DNA of 64,000 bases, from assembly GCA_963741305.1 (NCBI GenBank), contig CAVUHL010000003.1, positions 2,728,001 to 2,792,000 on the forward strand. Reading direction: 5' to 3'. The stretch is from DATMER01 sp963741305. Lineage in GTDB: Bacteria; Acidobacteriota; Thermoanaerobaculia; Multivoradales; UBA5704. This document shows positions 12,001 to 17,825 of this stretch, piece after piece. A model generated the notes under the pieces. That model made no database searches and was not told where the DNA came from. It saw only the letters and a program-made list of their open reading frames with translations. Position numbers and translations under genes: made by a program. How positions within the stretch are numbered: position 1 is the stretch's first letter; every line of letters begins with the position of its first letter.

Positions 12001-15000
12001 GGCGCCGCGCCTGAGGGCCGAGAAAACCGACGCCCTGGCGGTGGATGCCAACGGCGACGGCGTGCCGAGCCCCGGCGATACGGTCGAGTACACGATCGTG
12101 CTGCGCAACACGGGCAACACCCCGGCCACGGGAGTGGAGATCCACGACCCGGTTCCGACGCGCACCGACGTGGTGGCCGGATCGGCCTCCACGACCCTGG
12201 GCACGATCGAAGCCGAGTCTCCGCTGCACGTAGCGGTCGGCGAGCTGGCCGCCGCGGGCCAAGCCACCGTGGTCTTCCGCGCCCGGATCGACGCGGTGGT
12301 CCCGGCGGGCGTGCGCCAGGTCTCCAACCAGGCCACCATCCTCAGCTCCGAGCTACCGGCCGTCCTCTCCGACGATCCGGGTGCCGGCGGCGCCGCCGAT
12401 CCGACCGTGACGCCGATCCAGACGGATCCGCTCCTGAACGCGGAGAAGATCGACGCGCTGGCGATCGACGCCGACGGCGACGGCTCCCCCAGCCCGGGCG
12501 ACACCCTCGAGTACACGGTCACCGTCCGCAACACCGGCAGCGGGCCGGCCACGGATGTCCTGGTGGTCGATCCGGTGCCTGCGCACACCACCGTCGTGCC
12601 CGGCTCGGTTGAGACGACTGCAGGGACCGTGGAGTCCCAGGACCCGCCGCGGGTCGCCTTGGGCGAGCTCGCCGCGGGCACCGAGGCCACGATCGCCTTC
12701 CGCGTGACGGTCGCCTCTCCCCTGCCGGCCGGCGTCAGCCAGGTCGTCAACCAGGCCACAGTCACCAGCGACGAGCTACCGGCCGTCCTCTCCGACGATC
12801 CGGACCTCGGCGGCGCGGCCGATCCCACGGCGACCGCCATCACCGCTTCGCCACGGCTCGTGGCCGAAAAGACCGACGCCATCGCGGTGGACGCCGATGG
12901 CGACGGCCAGCCGAGCCCCGGCGACACGATCGAGTACACCATCCTCGTCCGCAACACCGGCAACTCCGAGGCCACGGGCGTGACGCTCGACGACCCAATG
13001 CCGGCGCACACCACCCTGGTGTCCGGCTCCAACCAAGCCAATCTCGGCAGCATCCAGGGCGGCACCGACGCGACCGTGACCTTCCAGGTACGGATCGACT
13101 CGACCATGCCGGCGGGCGTGCACCAGATCTCCAACCAGGGCACGGTCACCAGCAACCAGCTGACCGCCGTCCTCACGGACGATCCGGATGCCGCCGGAGC
13201 CGCCGACCCGACCGTCACCCCGATCACGGCGGCACCGAGCCTCACTGTCACCAAGACCGACGTTCTCTTCGAGGACGCCGACGACGATGGCGCGGCCTCG
13301 CCAGGCGACACCTTGCTCTATCAGATCGCCGTCGCCAACGGCGGCAACACGTCGGCCACCGGAGTGGAGCTGTCCGACGCCATCCCGGCCAACACGGCCA
13401 TCGTGGAGGGCTCGGTCCAGGTCCAGGGCACGGTGGTGTCCGAAAGCCCCGTGCAGGTCGAGATCGGCGAGATCGCGGCAGGCTCCAGCGCAACGGTCAG
13501 CTTCCGCGTGCGCCTCGACTCGACCGTGCCGGCCGGAGTGCTCGCCGTCTCCAACCAGGCGGCCGTTACCAGCAGCGAGCTGCCTGCCATCCTCTCCGAC
13601 GATCCGGACGCGGGCGGCGATACCGATCCGACCGTCACCCCGATCGCGGCCGCGCCGCGCCTGAGCGCCGAGAAGACGGATGCGCTCGTCCTCGACGCCG
13701 ACGGCGACGGTTCCCCGAGCCCGGGCGACACGATCGAGTACTCGGTCGTGCTACGCAACACCGGCAACACCCCGGCAACCGGCATTCTGCTCCACGACCC
13801 GGTGCCGACGCGCACGTCGGCGGTGGCCGGCTCCATCTCCACGACGCTGGGCACGATGGAATCCGAATCGCCGCTGCGGGTGTCCATGGCCGAGCTCGCC
13901 GCGGGTGGCGAGGCGACCGTGGTCTTCCGGGTGCGCATCGACGCCACGGTGCCGGCGGGCACGCTGGAAGTCTCCAACCAGGCCTCGATCATGAGCAACG
14001 AGCTGCCCGCCGTCCTGTCCGACGATCCCGACGCGGGCGGAGCCGCCGACCCGACCGTCACCGCGATCACCGCGGCGCCGCGCCTGGTGGCCGAGAAGAC
14101 CGCCCTCCTGGCCGTGGACGCGGATGGCGACGGATTCCCGAGCCCGGGCGACACCCTGGAGTACTCGCTGGCGATCCGCAACCTCGGCAACACCGGCGCC
14201 ACCGGCGTGGCCCTCGCCGATGCGATTCCGGCCCTCACCACCGTCGTCCCGGGCTCCGTGATCGCGAGCGCCGGCAGCGTGGAGTCCGAGTCGCCGGTCG
14301 AGGTGTCGATCGGCACCCTGGATGCGGGCGCCACCGCCTCGGTCTCCTTCCGCGTGACGGTGAGCAACCCGTTCCCCGGAGCCTTGCGCACGGTCGTCAA
14401 CCAGGGCACGGTGACCAGCGCCGAGCTGCCGGACGTGCTCACGGACGATCCGGCCGTGGCCGGCACCGCCGATCCGACGGTGACTGCCGTCACGGCGGCA
14501 CCGCGGCTCGCGGTGATCAAGACCGACGTGCTCTTCGAGGATGCCGATGGCGAGGGCGCAGCCTCGCCGAACGACGCCCTCCTCTACCAGATTACGGTGA
14601 CCAACAGCGGCAACACGACGGCCACCGGCCTGCTCCTGGAAGATCCGATCCCGGCCGACACGGCCATCGTCCTTGACACGGTCCAGGCCTCCCAGGGCAT
14701 GGTCCTCAACGAGAGCCCGGTGGTGGTCGACCTCGGAGACGTGGCGGCAGGCGCCTCGGCCACCGTGAGCTTCCGCGTACGGATCGCCTCGCCGATCGCG
14801 CCGGACGTGACCGCGGTGTCAAACCAGGCCACGGTTACCAACGTCGAGCTGCCACCGGTCCTGAGTGACGATCCGGACACTCCGCAGGCCGGTGACCCCA
14901 CGGCGACCCCGATCGTGATCACGCCTGCCATCGCGATCGGTGGCGCCGCTGTCGACGAGGACGCGGGCACGGCGGAGCTCGCCGTGACCCTGTCGGTCCC

Positions 15001-17794
15001 GTCCAACCAGGCGATCGAGGTCGAGTACGGCACGGCAGACGGCACGGCCACGTCGGGTGTGGACTACACCTCCGCCGCCGGCACCCTGGCTTTCGCGCCC
15101 GGCGAGACGGCGAAGACCGTAACCGTGGCGATCCTCGACGATACGCTCGACGAGGATGACGAGACCTTCACGGTCACCCTCTCCGGCGTCCAGGGCACCG
15201 CCATCCTCGCCGTGGCCGAGGGGCTCGGCACGATCCGCGACGATGACGATCCTCCGGGCCTGATCATCGGCGATGTCGTGGTCCCCGAAGGAAATGGCCC
15301 TGCGTTCGCTCCGGTGACGCTCTCTACCGCCACCAGCCGCAACGTCCGGGTGAGCTGGGCTACGGCTGCTGTCACAGCGCAGCCCGGAGCCGACTACGTC
15401 GAGTCCACGGGAACCGTCATCATTCCCGCGGGTTCGCTCGCCGACACGATCTCGTTGGAGATCCTGCCGGACCTGCTCGACGAGGCGGATGAGACCTTCC
15501 GCGTCTCGCTCTCCTCGCCGGTCGGCGCGGCCATCATCGATCACGAGGCGACAGTCACTGTCGCCGACGACGATGCGCTGCCTTCCCTCTCCGTGGCGGA
15601 CGTGACGGTCGCCGAGGGAACCGGATCGCAGACCTCCGCGGTGTTCGCCGTGACGCTGTCCGCGGCGAGCGGTCGGGCGGTCTCGGTCCACTACGCCACC
15701 CAGCCCGGAACGGCGCAAGCGGACCTCGACTACCTCCCGCCGGTACCGGGCACGTTGACCTTCCCGGCCGGCACCACGAGCCTCACCGTGACGGTCCCGG
15801 TCGTCGGCGACGGCCTTCCCGAGGGCACCGAGACCTTCTCGCTGGCCCTCAGCCTGGCGGAGAACGCTGCGCTGGCCGACGCCGTGGCGATCGCCACTGT
15901 CGAGGACGACGACGGCACGCCGGTCCTGTCCATCGCCGGAACGAGCGTTCAGGAGGGAGACAGCGGGACGGTATCCGCCGAGCTCACCCTGTCGCTAAAC
16001 GCGGTGAGCGGCTCCGCAGTGACGGTGCAGTACGCGACCGAAAGCGGCACCGCGAACGAAGACGACTACGTCCCCTCCGCCGGTACGGCCACGATCCCGG
16101 CGGGCTCGCTCTCCACGACCGTGACCGTCCAGGTCGACGGCGACGAAGAGAACGAGACCGACGAGACCTTCCTCGTGCGCCTGTCCGGTCCGGTCGGTGC
16201 GACCCTCGGCAATGTCGAAGGCACGGTCACGATCCTCGACGACGACCTGCCGCGGATCTCGGTGCTCGACCTCCGCGTGACCGAGGGCAACGCCGGCACG
16301 GCGAACGCTCTCGTCCAGGTCGAGCTCGACGCTCCGAGCGCCGTCGAAGTGCGGGTGGCCTATGCCACCGAGGACGGCACGGCCAAGGACGGCCGCGACT
16401 ACCAGGCGGTCTCCGGAATCCTCACCTTCACGCCGGGCCAGACGGCCAGGACGATCGCCGTGCCGGTGATCGGAGATACCAAACTGGAGGATCTGGAGGA
16501 GACCTTCGAAGTCGTCCTCGCCGCCCCGGTCGAAGCGGAGATCGAGCGCGGGCGGGCCGAGGTCGTTATCGAGGACAACGAGGCCTGCCTCGGCCCGAAC
16601 CTGCTGGTCAACCCGGGGGCCGAGGAGCCGTCCGCGGCCAACGACTCGATCCCCGGCTGGACCGAGACGGGAAGCGGCTGGCAGCGCAGGACTGCCAACC
16701 CGGCTCCGGCCGAGGGGACGGCCTACTTCTTCGCCGGCAACGTGCAGCACGCCCAGCTGACGCAGGACGTGAACGTCCTCCCCTATGGCCTGCACATCCT
16801 GCTCGGCGGCCAGGAGTTCGAGATCCAGGCCTCCGTGCGGACGTTGGCCGAGAACCCGTCCGACACGGCGCGCGTGGCCCTTGAGTTCCGTGACCTGACC
16901 CGTCTCCTCGTCCTCGATTCCTGGGACAGCGGCGAGATCGCGAGCCCGGGCGCGTGGCAGACGCTCACCCACCGGCGGAGGGCGCCGCTCGGCACCGGCT
17001 GGATCCGGGTGCGCCTGATCGGCGACCGGTTCAACGGCGGAAGCAACGACGGCTACTTCGATGCGGTCTCCCTGCGCCCGGTGCGCGCGGCGACCCTGTC
17101 GATCGGCGACGCCCTGGTCTACGAGGGACCCGTGGGGACGACTACCAACGCGGTCTTCCCGTTGACGCTCTCATGCCCGATGGAGAGCGAGGTCTCCGTC
17201 CGTTACGCCACGACCAACGGCACTGCCCTGGCCGGCTCCGACTACCTGGCCTCCCAGGGCGTCGTCACCTTCCCGAGCGGCGTGGTCTCCCGCACGGTGA
17301 CCGTTCCGGTTCTGGGAGACGACCAGCACGAGCTCCATGAGAACTTCATCGTCCACCTGACGGAGCCGGCGCCGCCGAACCCGCCGCTGGGCCTCGTGCT
17401 TCTCCATCAGCATGCCGTCGGCGCGATCGTCAACGACGACTTCTGCCCGCGCTCGCCGGGCTTCTGGAAGAACCACCTCCTGGTCTGGCCGGCGAGCTCG
17501 CTGACGCTGGGCAACATCCAGTACAACACCTTGCAGCTCCTCGGCCTGCTGAACTACAAGGGCTCGAACACCTCGAACCACCTGGCGCGGCAGCTCGTCG
17601 CGACCAGGTTCAACCTGCTGGTGGGATCACCTGCCTCCATCGTGCCCACGGTGAACGCGGCGGACCTCTTCCTGGCTGCCTGGCCGCCGGGAAGCAATCC
17701 GCCGAGCGCCCAGAAGCAGGCGGGCGAAGTCCTCAAGAACCAGCTCGACGCCTACAACAACATGGGTTGCCAGGAGGACCAGGTAATCCCGTAA
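2..17794 (+). CDS. Giant modular surface/secreted protein, 5' end outside the window
   Basis: The frame is open from the first bases, so the start lies upstream and at least 5,930 residues are encoded. Modules in order (nt): DOMON/CBM9-like domain (2-630); PD40-like stretch (about 710-950); three FlgD-like Ig modules with SPNGDG and WDGR motifs (from about 1230, 3310 and 3955); FN3 and Ig-like modules (about 4250-8200); an F5/8C discoidin-like domain (about 6980-7340); seven PD40-type blades with SPDG motifs (about 8210-9030); CARDB (9170-9510); MG2-like modules; ten DUF11 units (10.79-14.93 kb); five Calx-beta domains (14.93-16.58 kb); a carbohydrate-binding-like jelly roll (16.59-17.08 kb); a sixth Calx-beta; and a C-terminal SPGFWKNH module. 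An adhesin or cell-surface scaffold that binds calcium and carbohydrate is inferred from the module types. It lies 31 bp upstream of the RHS gene on the same strand, so the two are probably cotranscribed. The exact function is unknown. Confidence 0.9.
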   Translation: MAGHDEEVVDLHEAEMEVRWADVPPNRRFFLSLTAREEGDLNARGARPFTYPAAEDGAYTHVLGGATALVADGEQTAADDLPGILFSEVTRPETGHPAEVVWGYVKSDGEHIYAALDFTVDNTLDGERDWGALQVAMPEGWKEFRVTASDDRWGKAGFIRTGKVGHTHKYYEFKVPLSEIEAAAGSTVKLRFQAYGTAALLDGEELLPWNTSGSPLYWAPFERTLVYNSRNEVWAIFLDEDKRLQRFPGGSFDPSYVTLPVVAPAFAPNGKRLFFTSDRDSDNPESPCFERASYSVFAFDSLLNLTASLRPRRSTAAGGILLEGSAADLNFARYTLEYASTAAPTVWRPIAPPSPTDLVDGRFGTWVPPAPGSYLVRLTAEDLAGNVRSRVKRVSWADTPALTDLYTEPAYISPNGDGVQDQMVLHYRVLEPVHLEISIFDEDGGRVRTMQRDHSLVGAEFEVSWDGRDGRGLPVSDGEYRITIESYEFFVVVDNTPPKVTAQALIKAGCGPQRAPFRLQTLAVAPMLSFGVKDVNFDGLSVETGEGASPSRWLPLFSSSVNSADQGYGMPVSAFVNHRFRVEGRDKAGNRALAATALGSESIFLRSFGPHRLLPDGKLAQLVSMCGAPLLFEKGAMRLAFTESVRAQTDSLTIQFQPVPATGPLNPNGWIDAPVQALGSKDGEVEAVWDLAGVLPGVPTAARLRLKDAAGGVHFSGPFTFEVDGVHLDRDPLSSALLERISEEEPALASSLARLLSRTGLDPDQDLVLWGRELITAPLHELKLVASSQQDPRYAVPKAVPVLAMESDGVFIVNPADWAACITYSARAVGITQVLPEPDPITGLDRRTSESDRRQYQLSCLQIDAKWDPVPVGECNAPRFSTRRTLRLTPKSLDGKGLQILTLSERAQGVLYSVNRPQNGTTYEFQIETLDYPEGRIDLKARVTNVDGKEETADVSLIVDHTPPQMAITYPIEGQRICGIQRNGRNVMDVLARIDDAGGAAMRLDLLNASGSERLETLAPNPPAGVLDVSDGIALERFQGNGWSYIKTQFSKGSERLIGTVAATYGGFIAHLEVVDNGGFRLCTDTSFYFDGFVEGTRATRNLGIFSPNGDGNLDEVTASFESTELTLVDVDVHPGKLDPKDPRECLKDGARVRSLVSGLTVPEGGSAAWDGRNDGGTRVADGLYAMVVSFRDACGNLEEERVCVEVDTTPPQLAIAYPRPGDPLPMVIEVMGSVNDRNLDLWFAEFGEGGDPDTWGSLGTGNRSRDTELLAAWNTFGLGGDYTLRLRARDSAANEAETRVQLLIAAPSDLISYLEAGPRPFSPNGDGRREQAAIRFGLVNPARVDLSILSTGGNVVRKILEDVPLPAGAALRTWDGLADNGAELADGLWRVELVARLASNPLVTQREEVSVLLDRTPPVLSLSRPSTAFVPGAGPIVGSIGDENLVEYVLSLTSTPDAPAWEEIARGSRNQNAANLGSLQGLEEGEYAVRLEADDEGEIHSGLVFRFTVDNTPPKVTLSVPAANAVLGKAGGPVPVAGEVEEDHLDAWRLEYGAGDSPSAWTSLATGAALPLPLPVHGWHLTSVADGLYTLRLVAVDKAGHTTEAKVKMTVDNTPPQVAITAPADNGFVTGPMAVTGTASDPHLLEYRLAVASGTSGSFSEVGGGSASVNTGELFQWLALPPDGAAVLRLLATDTAGNQAETTVSVTLDVLPPAAPQLTALLENRRDARLTWTANTEPDLAGYFVYRDGAKLNAQPLIATVYVDANLGEGSFVYTVRAVDRAGQESERSNSASVQVDATPPETALFRPAQNARVTGIVDVTGTAWSLSDFKEYRLYVGPGDGSAGRQLLRKSPVPVRGGDLSQWDTTALAEGAVYTLRLEAEDLSGNVAVQQVQVTVDNLPPAAPTGLAATPSGTTANVAWNANTEPDLRGYVLYRDGRIANSGGAPVIELDPFILVARTFADTGLPDGTLTYEVYAIDQAGNLSAPSAPAQVTLDNRAPSAQIVQPADGAEVEGNVYILATTPDTDVARVLFQWKRPADAAWTEVAAADTTAPWEVVWNTEGLAYGEYQLRAVATDQGDRTDPAPAAIAVVFTDLTKPPAVDLTARVDGGDVRLTWAAATPAEPDLAGYHVDRTDETGYTERLTAAPIAATTYVDAGLPDAVWHYAVIAVDTTGNESDPSEREAVVYTPVLEQPYTPTPDAATVLAGTGIGAADVTGTAVRGSGTAPLPAATADDKGRFSLAGLALEQGANTFTVRLRDAEGNLSKAASVRVVADTPPSAPTGLAAAQPSTYQVDLTWNPNLEADILGYRPLRDGEPLLAEAPMTDRSATSPTDSPENAVDGDPGTTWWAEPVYLPGARLEVSWPEPRIVTEARILWGSFQGQTYFASDFDVEAWDGQAWVPLAKVRGNGQAESTFRLAPSYRTDRLRLTMLAGPDNVEVAELAVLAQPYTASPAWTDTAPDGRHAYTVTAVDLSGFESAPSASIEVPVGDVTPPAPVILAGTVDGSRTTLTWTASAEAARFDLYRDGTRVVSVPAPGLTYSEVVANGVYHYVVMAVDAAGNAAAPSNEVELTVAVAPPPAPVGLTVTPVPAGGALNLAWTPSPGTQPVSWRILRGTAAGGPYQVLVTVPVTTTAYRNTGLTNGLTYWYVIAALDGAGNVSAFSNEASGVPSDDVAPGVPFLFYPTIPGVPFTTDQPKATVIGSAEAGIQVVLLRDGQPVATATALAADAASSFNSGGIELPMPSPDGRYLWYPFHNFGSQFLDLETGSSASDLPVGGPGRWFPDGRSIASADEYGTISTYRLADGEVRELAAIDTALVALPSPNGQRLAVVGTREGQSGLWLYDLGSSAWTRLVNASPDSFHTGAMSWSPDGSALAVLRTSPSYQVQVVDAATGAAVTVESQAGYSAPDWSPDSGELLATSVADGSEQVVRVLPDGSGRQPVTFGPGDHRSPQWSPDGGSVAWISDSGVFVQPADGGEARQVHTGSDGELEWTPTGHLFLRSSSVERIVLAGRVTFPGVDLEDGDNVLTAATRDGEGNQSAPSPAIVVTVLASRPDLSVSDTGMTVLPQVLVSGGTARATAVVRNVGVGASSSTELTFVVLTPDGPPVTVAEHVGIGAIAPGASLAVSAEFSLTGATGRYTLVAVVDPADTLDESDETNNLASKEFTVLADAAPALFAATDRPVYAVGEDVRISLEAVNGGQSFTGRLEIAIEDAAGFLVENLPGFDVTVPSGGSLLREAVWTPVDVLAGAYRVHARLGNVAEATAAFTLGSSAQVTAELAADRATYVIGSTARLTGNVAYRAGNEALTGVVALVQVLPEAGGSPVAEFTRTLGDLLPGAGGSVTADWLTTGAVAGGYRARIEVRQGERVLATAETRFDLAAQAPRVTGTLTLSSRTPAWGSPVTATLSVRLTGGAALSQVPVRVVVLEPAGNETLATQPFQLDLPASGAAVQRSAPFDAGALGLGGRLAMLEADVNGQTVTLDVESLTVLDLTPPTVAIVQPLANATTDPDVEVVVTARDSLSPLGQAEVSLDGGAWLRMSVRDAANGRFARSFADLAQGEHRLKARAFDAWGNVAETAEIAFTVSVAADPVLTAIKTDALAVDLDGDGIPEPGDTIEYTVVVGNTGSAPATDVVVVDPVPAHTAVVPGSVTTTAGTIENQDPPRVALGELAADAEETITFRVTVVSPLPAGVSQVVNQATVTSAELPAVLSDDPDLGGAANPTATAITAAPRLVAEKTDTLAIDADEDGQPSPGDTIEYTILVRNTGNSGATGVMLNDPVPTHTTLVSGSNQADLGTIAGGASATVAFRVRIDSTVPAGVHQISNQGTVTSNQLPAVLTNDPDATGPTVTPITAAPSLTVTKTDVLYQDADNDGTASPGDALLYQITVANGGNTSATRVELADAIPAHTAIEAGSVQTSQGSITSEEPVAIEIGEIVAGANATVSFRVRIDSTVPAGVREVSNQASLASAELPAALSDDPDAGGDADATVTPIAAAPRLRAEKTDALAVDANGDGVPSPGDTVEYTIVLRNTGNTPATGVEIHDPVPTRTDVVAGSASTTLGTIEAESPLHVAVGELAAAGQATVVFRARIDAVVPAGVRQVSNQATILSSELPAVLSDDPGAGGAADPTVTPIQTDPLLNAEKIDALAIDADGDGSPSPGDTLEYTVTVRNTGSGPATDVLVVDPVPAHTTVVPGSVETTAGTVESQDPPRVALGELAAGTEATIAFRVTVASPLPAGVSQVVNQATVTSDELPAVLSDDPDLGGAADPTATAITASPRLVAEKTDAIAVDADGDGQPSPGDTIEYTILVRNTGNSEATGVTLDDPMPAHTTLVSGSNQANLGSIQGGTDATVTFQVRIDSTMPAGVHQISNQGTVTSNQLTAVLTDDPDAAGAADPTVTPITAAPSLTVTKTDVLFEDADDDGAASPGDTLLYQIAVANGGNTSATGVELSDAIPANTAIVEGSVQVQGTVVSESPVQVEIGEIAAGSSATVSFRVRLDSTVPAGVLAVSNQAAVTSSELPAILSDDPDAGGDTDPTVTPIAAAPRLSAEKTDALVLDADGDGSPSPGDTIEYSVVLRNTGNTPATGILLHDPVPTRTSAVAGSISTTLGTMESESPLRVSMAELAAGGEATVVFRVRIDATVPAGTLEVSNQASIMSNELPAVLSDDPDAGGAADPTVTAITAAPRLVAEKTALLAVDADGDGFPSPGDTLEYSLAIRNLGNTGATGVALADAIPALTTVVPGSVIASAGSVESESPVEVSIGTLDAGATASVSFRVTVSNPFPGALRTVVNQGTVTSAELPDVLTDDPAVAGTADPTVTAVTAAPRLAVIKTDVLFEDADGEGAASPNDALLYQITVTNSGNTTATGLLLEDPIPADTAIVLDTVQASQGMVLNESPVVVDLGDVAAGASATVSFRVRIASPIAPDVTAVSNQATVTNVELPPVLSDDPDTPQAGDPTATPIVITPAIAIGGAAVDEDAGTAELAVTLSVPSNQAIEVEYGTADGTATSGVDYTSAAGTLAFAPGETAKTVTVAILDDTLDEDDETFTVTLSGVQGTAILAVAEGLGTIRDDDDPPGLIIGDVVVPEGNGPAFAPVTLSTATSRNVRVSWATAAVTAQPGADYVESTGTVIIPAGSLADTISLEILPDLLDEADETFRVSLSSPVGAAIIDHEATVTVADDDALPSLSVADVTVAEGTGSQTSAVFAVTLSAASGRAVSVHYATQPGTAQADLDYLPPVPGTLTFPAGTTSLTVTVPVVGDGLPEGTETFSLALSLAENAALADAVAIATVEDDDGTPVLSIAGTSVQEGDSGTVSAELTLSLNAVSGSAVTVQYATESGTANEDDYVPSAGTATIPAGSLSTTVTVQVDGDEENETDETFLVRLSGPVGATLGNVEGTVTILDDDLPRISVLDLRVTEGNAGTANALVQVELDAPSAVEVRVAYATEDGTAKDGRDYQAVSGILTFTPGQTARTIAVPVIGDTKLEDLEETFEVVLAAPVEAEIERGRAEVVIEDNEACLGPNLLVNPGAEEPSAANDSIPGWTETGSGWQRRTANPAPAEGTAYFFAGNVQHAQLTQDVNVLPYGLHILLGGQEFEIQASVRTLAENPSDTARVALEFRDLTRLLVLDSWDSGEIASPGAWQTLTHRRRAPLGTGWIRVRLIGDRFNGGSNDGYFDAVSLRPVRAATLSIGDALVYEGPVGTTTNAVFPLTLSCPMESEVSVRYATTNGTALAGSDYLASQGVVTFPSGVVSRTVTVPVLGDDQHELHENFIVHLTEPAPPNPPLGLVLLHQHAVGAIVNDDFCPRSPGFWKNHLLVWPASSLTLGNIQYNTLQLLGLLNYKGSNTSNHLARQLVATRFNLLVGSPASIVPTVNAADLFLAAWPPGSNPPSAQKQAGEVLKNQLDAYNNMGCQEDQVIP
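10787..14930 (+). repeat. Ten tandem DUF11 units with a four-unit higher-order duplication
   Basis: The Lys codon of the conserved [EI]K[TI] motif occurs at 10802, 11225, 11600, 12023, 12446, 12869, 13253, 13673, 14096 and 14519, giving units of 375-423 bp. Units 1-4 match units 5-8 in order: 1 with 5 (QDPPRVALGELAA), 2 with 6 (TLVSGSNQA), 3 with 7 (SLTVTKTDVL), 4 with 8 (NTPATG and DPVPTRT). Offsets are 1644, 1644, 1653 and 1650 bp. Units 9 and 10 resemble the second and third types. DUF11 folds are common in bacterial surface stalks. Confidence 0.9.
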
Positions 17795-17825
17795 GGGATC
17801 CGGGTTCCCCAGGAGATAGATCGGA

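Noticed and set aside
8321..12262. A 1,313-codon minus-strand open frame opposite the DUF11 region
   Set aside because: Same reason; its internal repeats only mirror the DUF11 units on the other strand.
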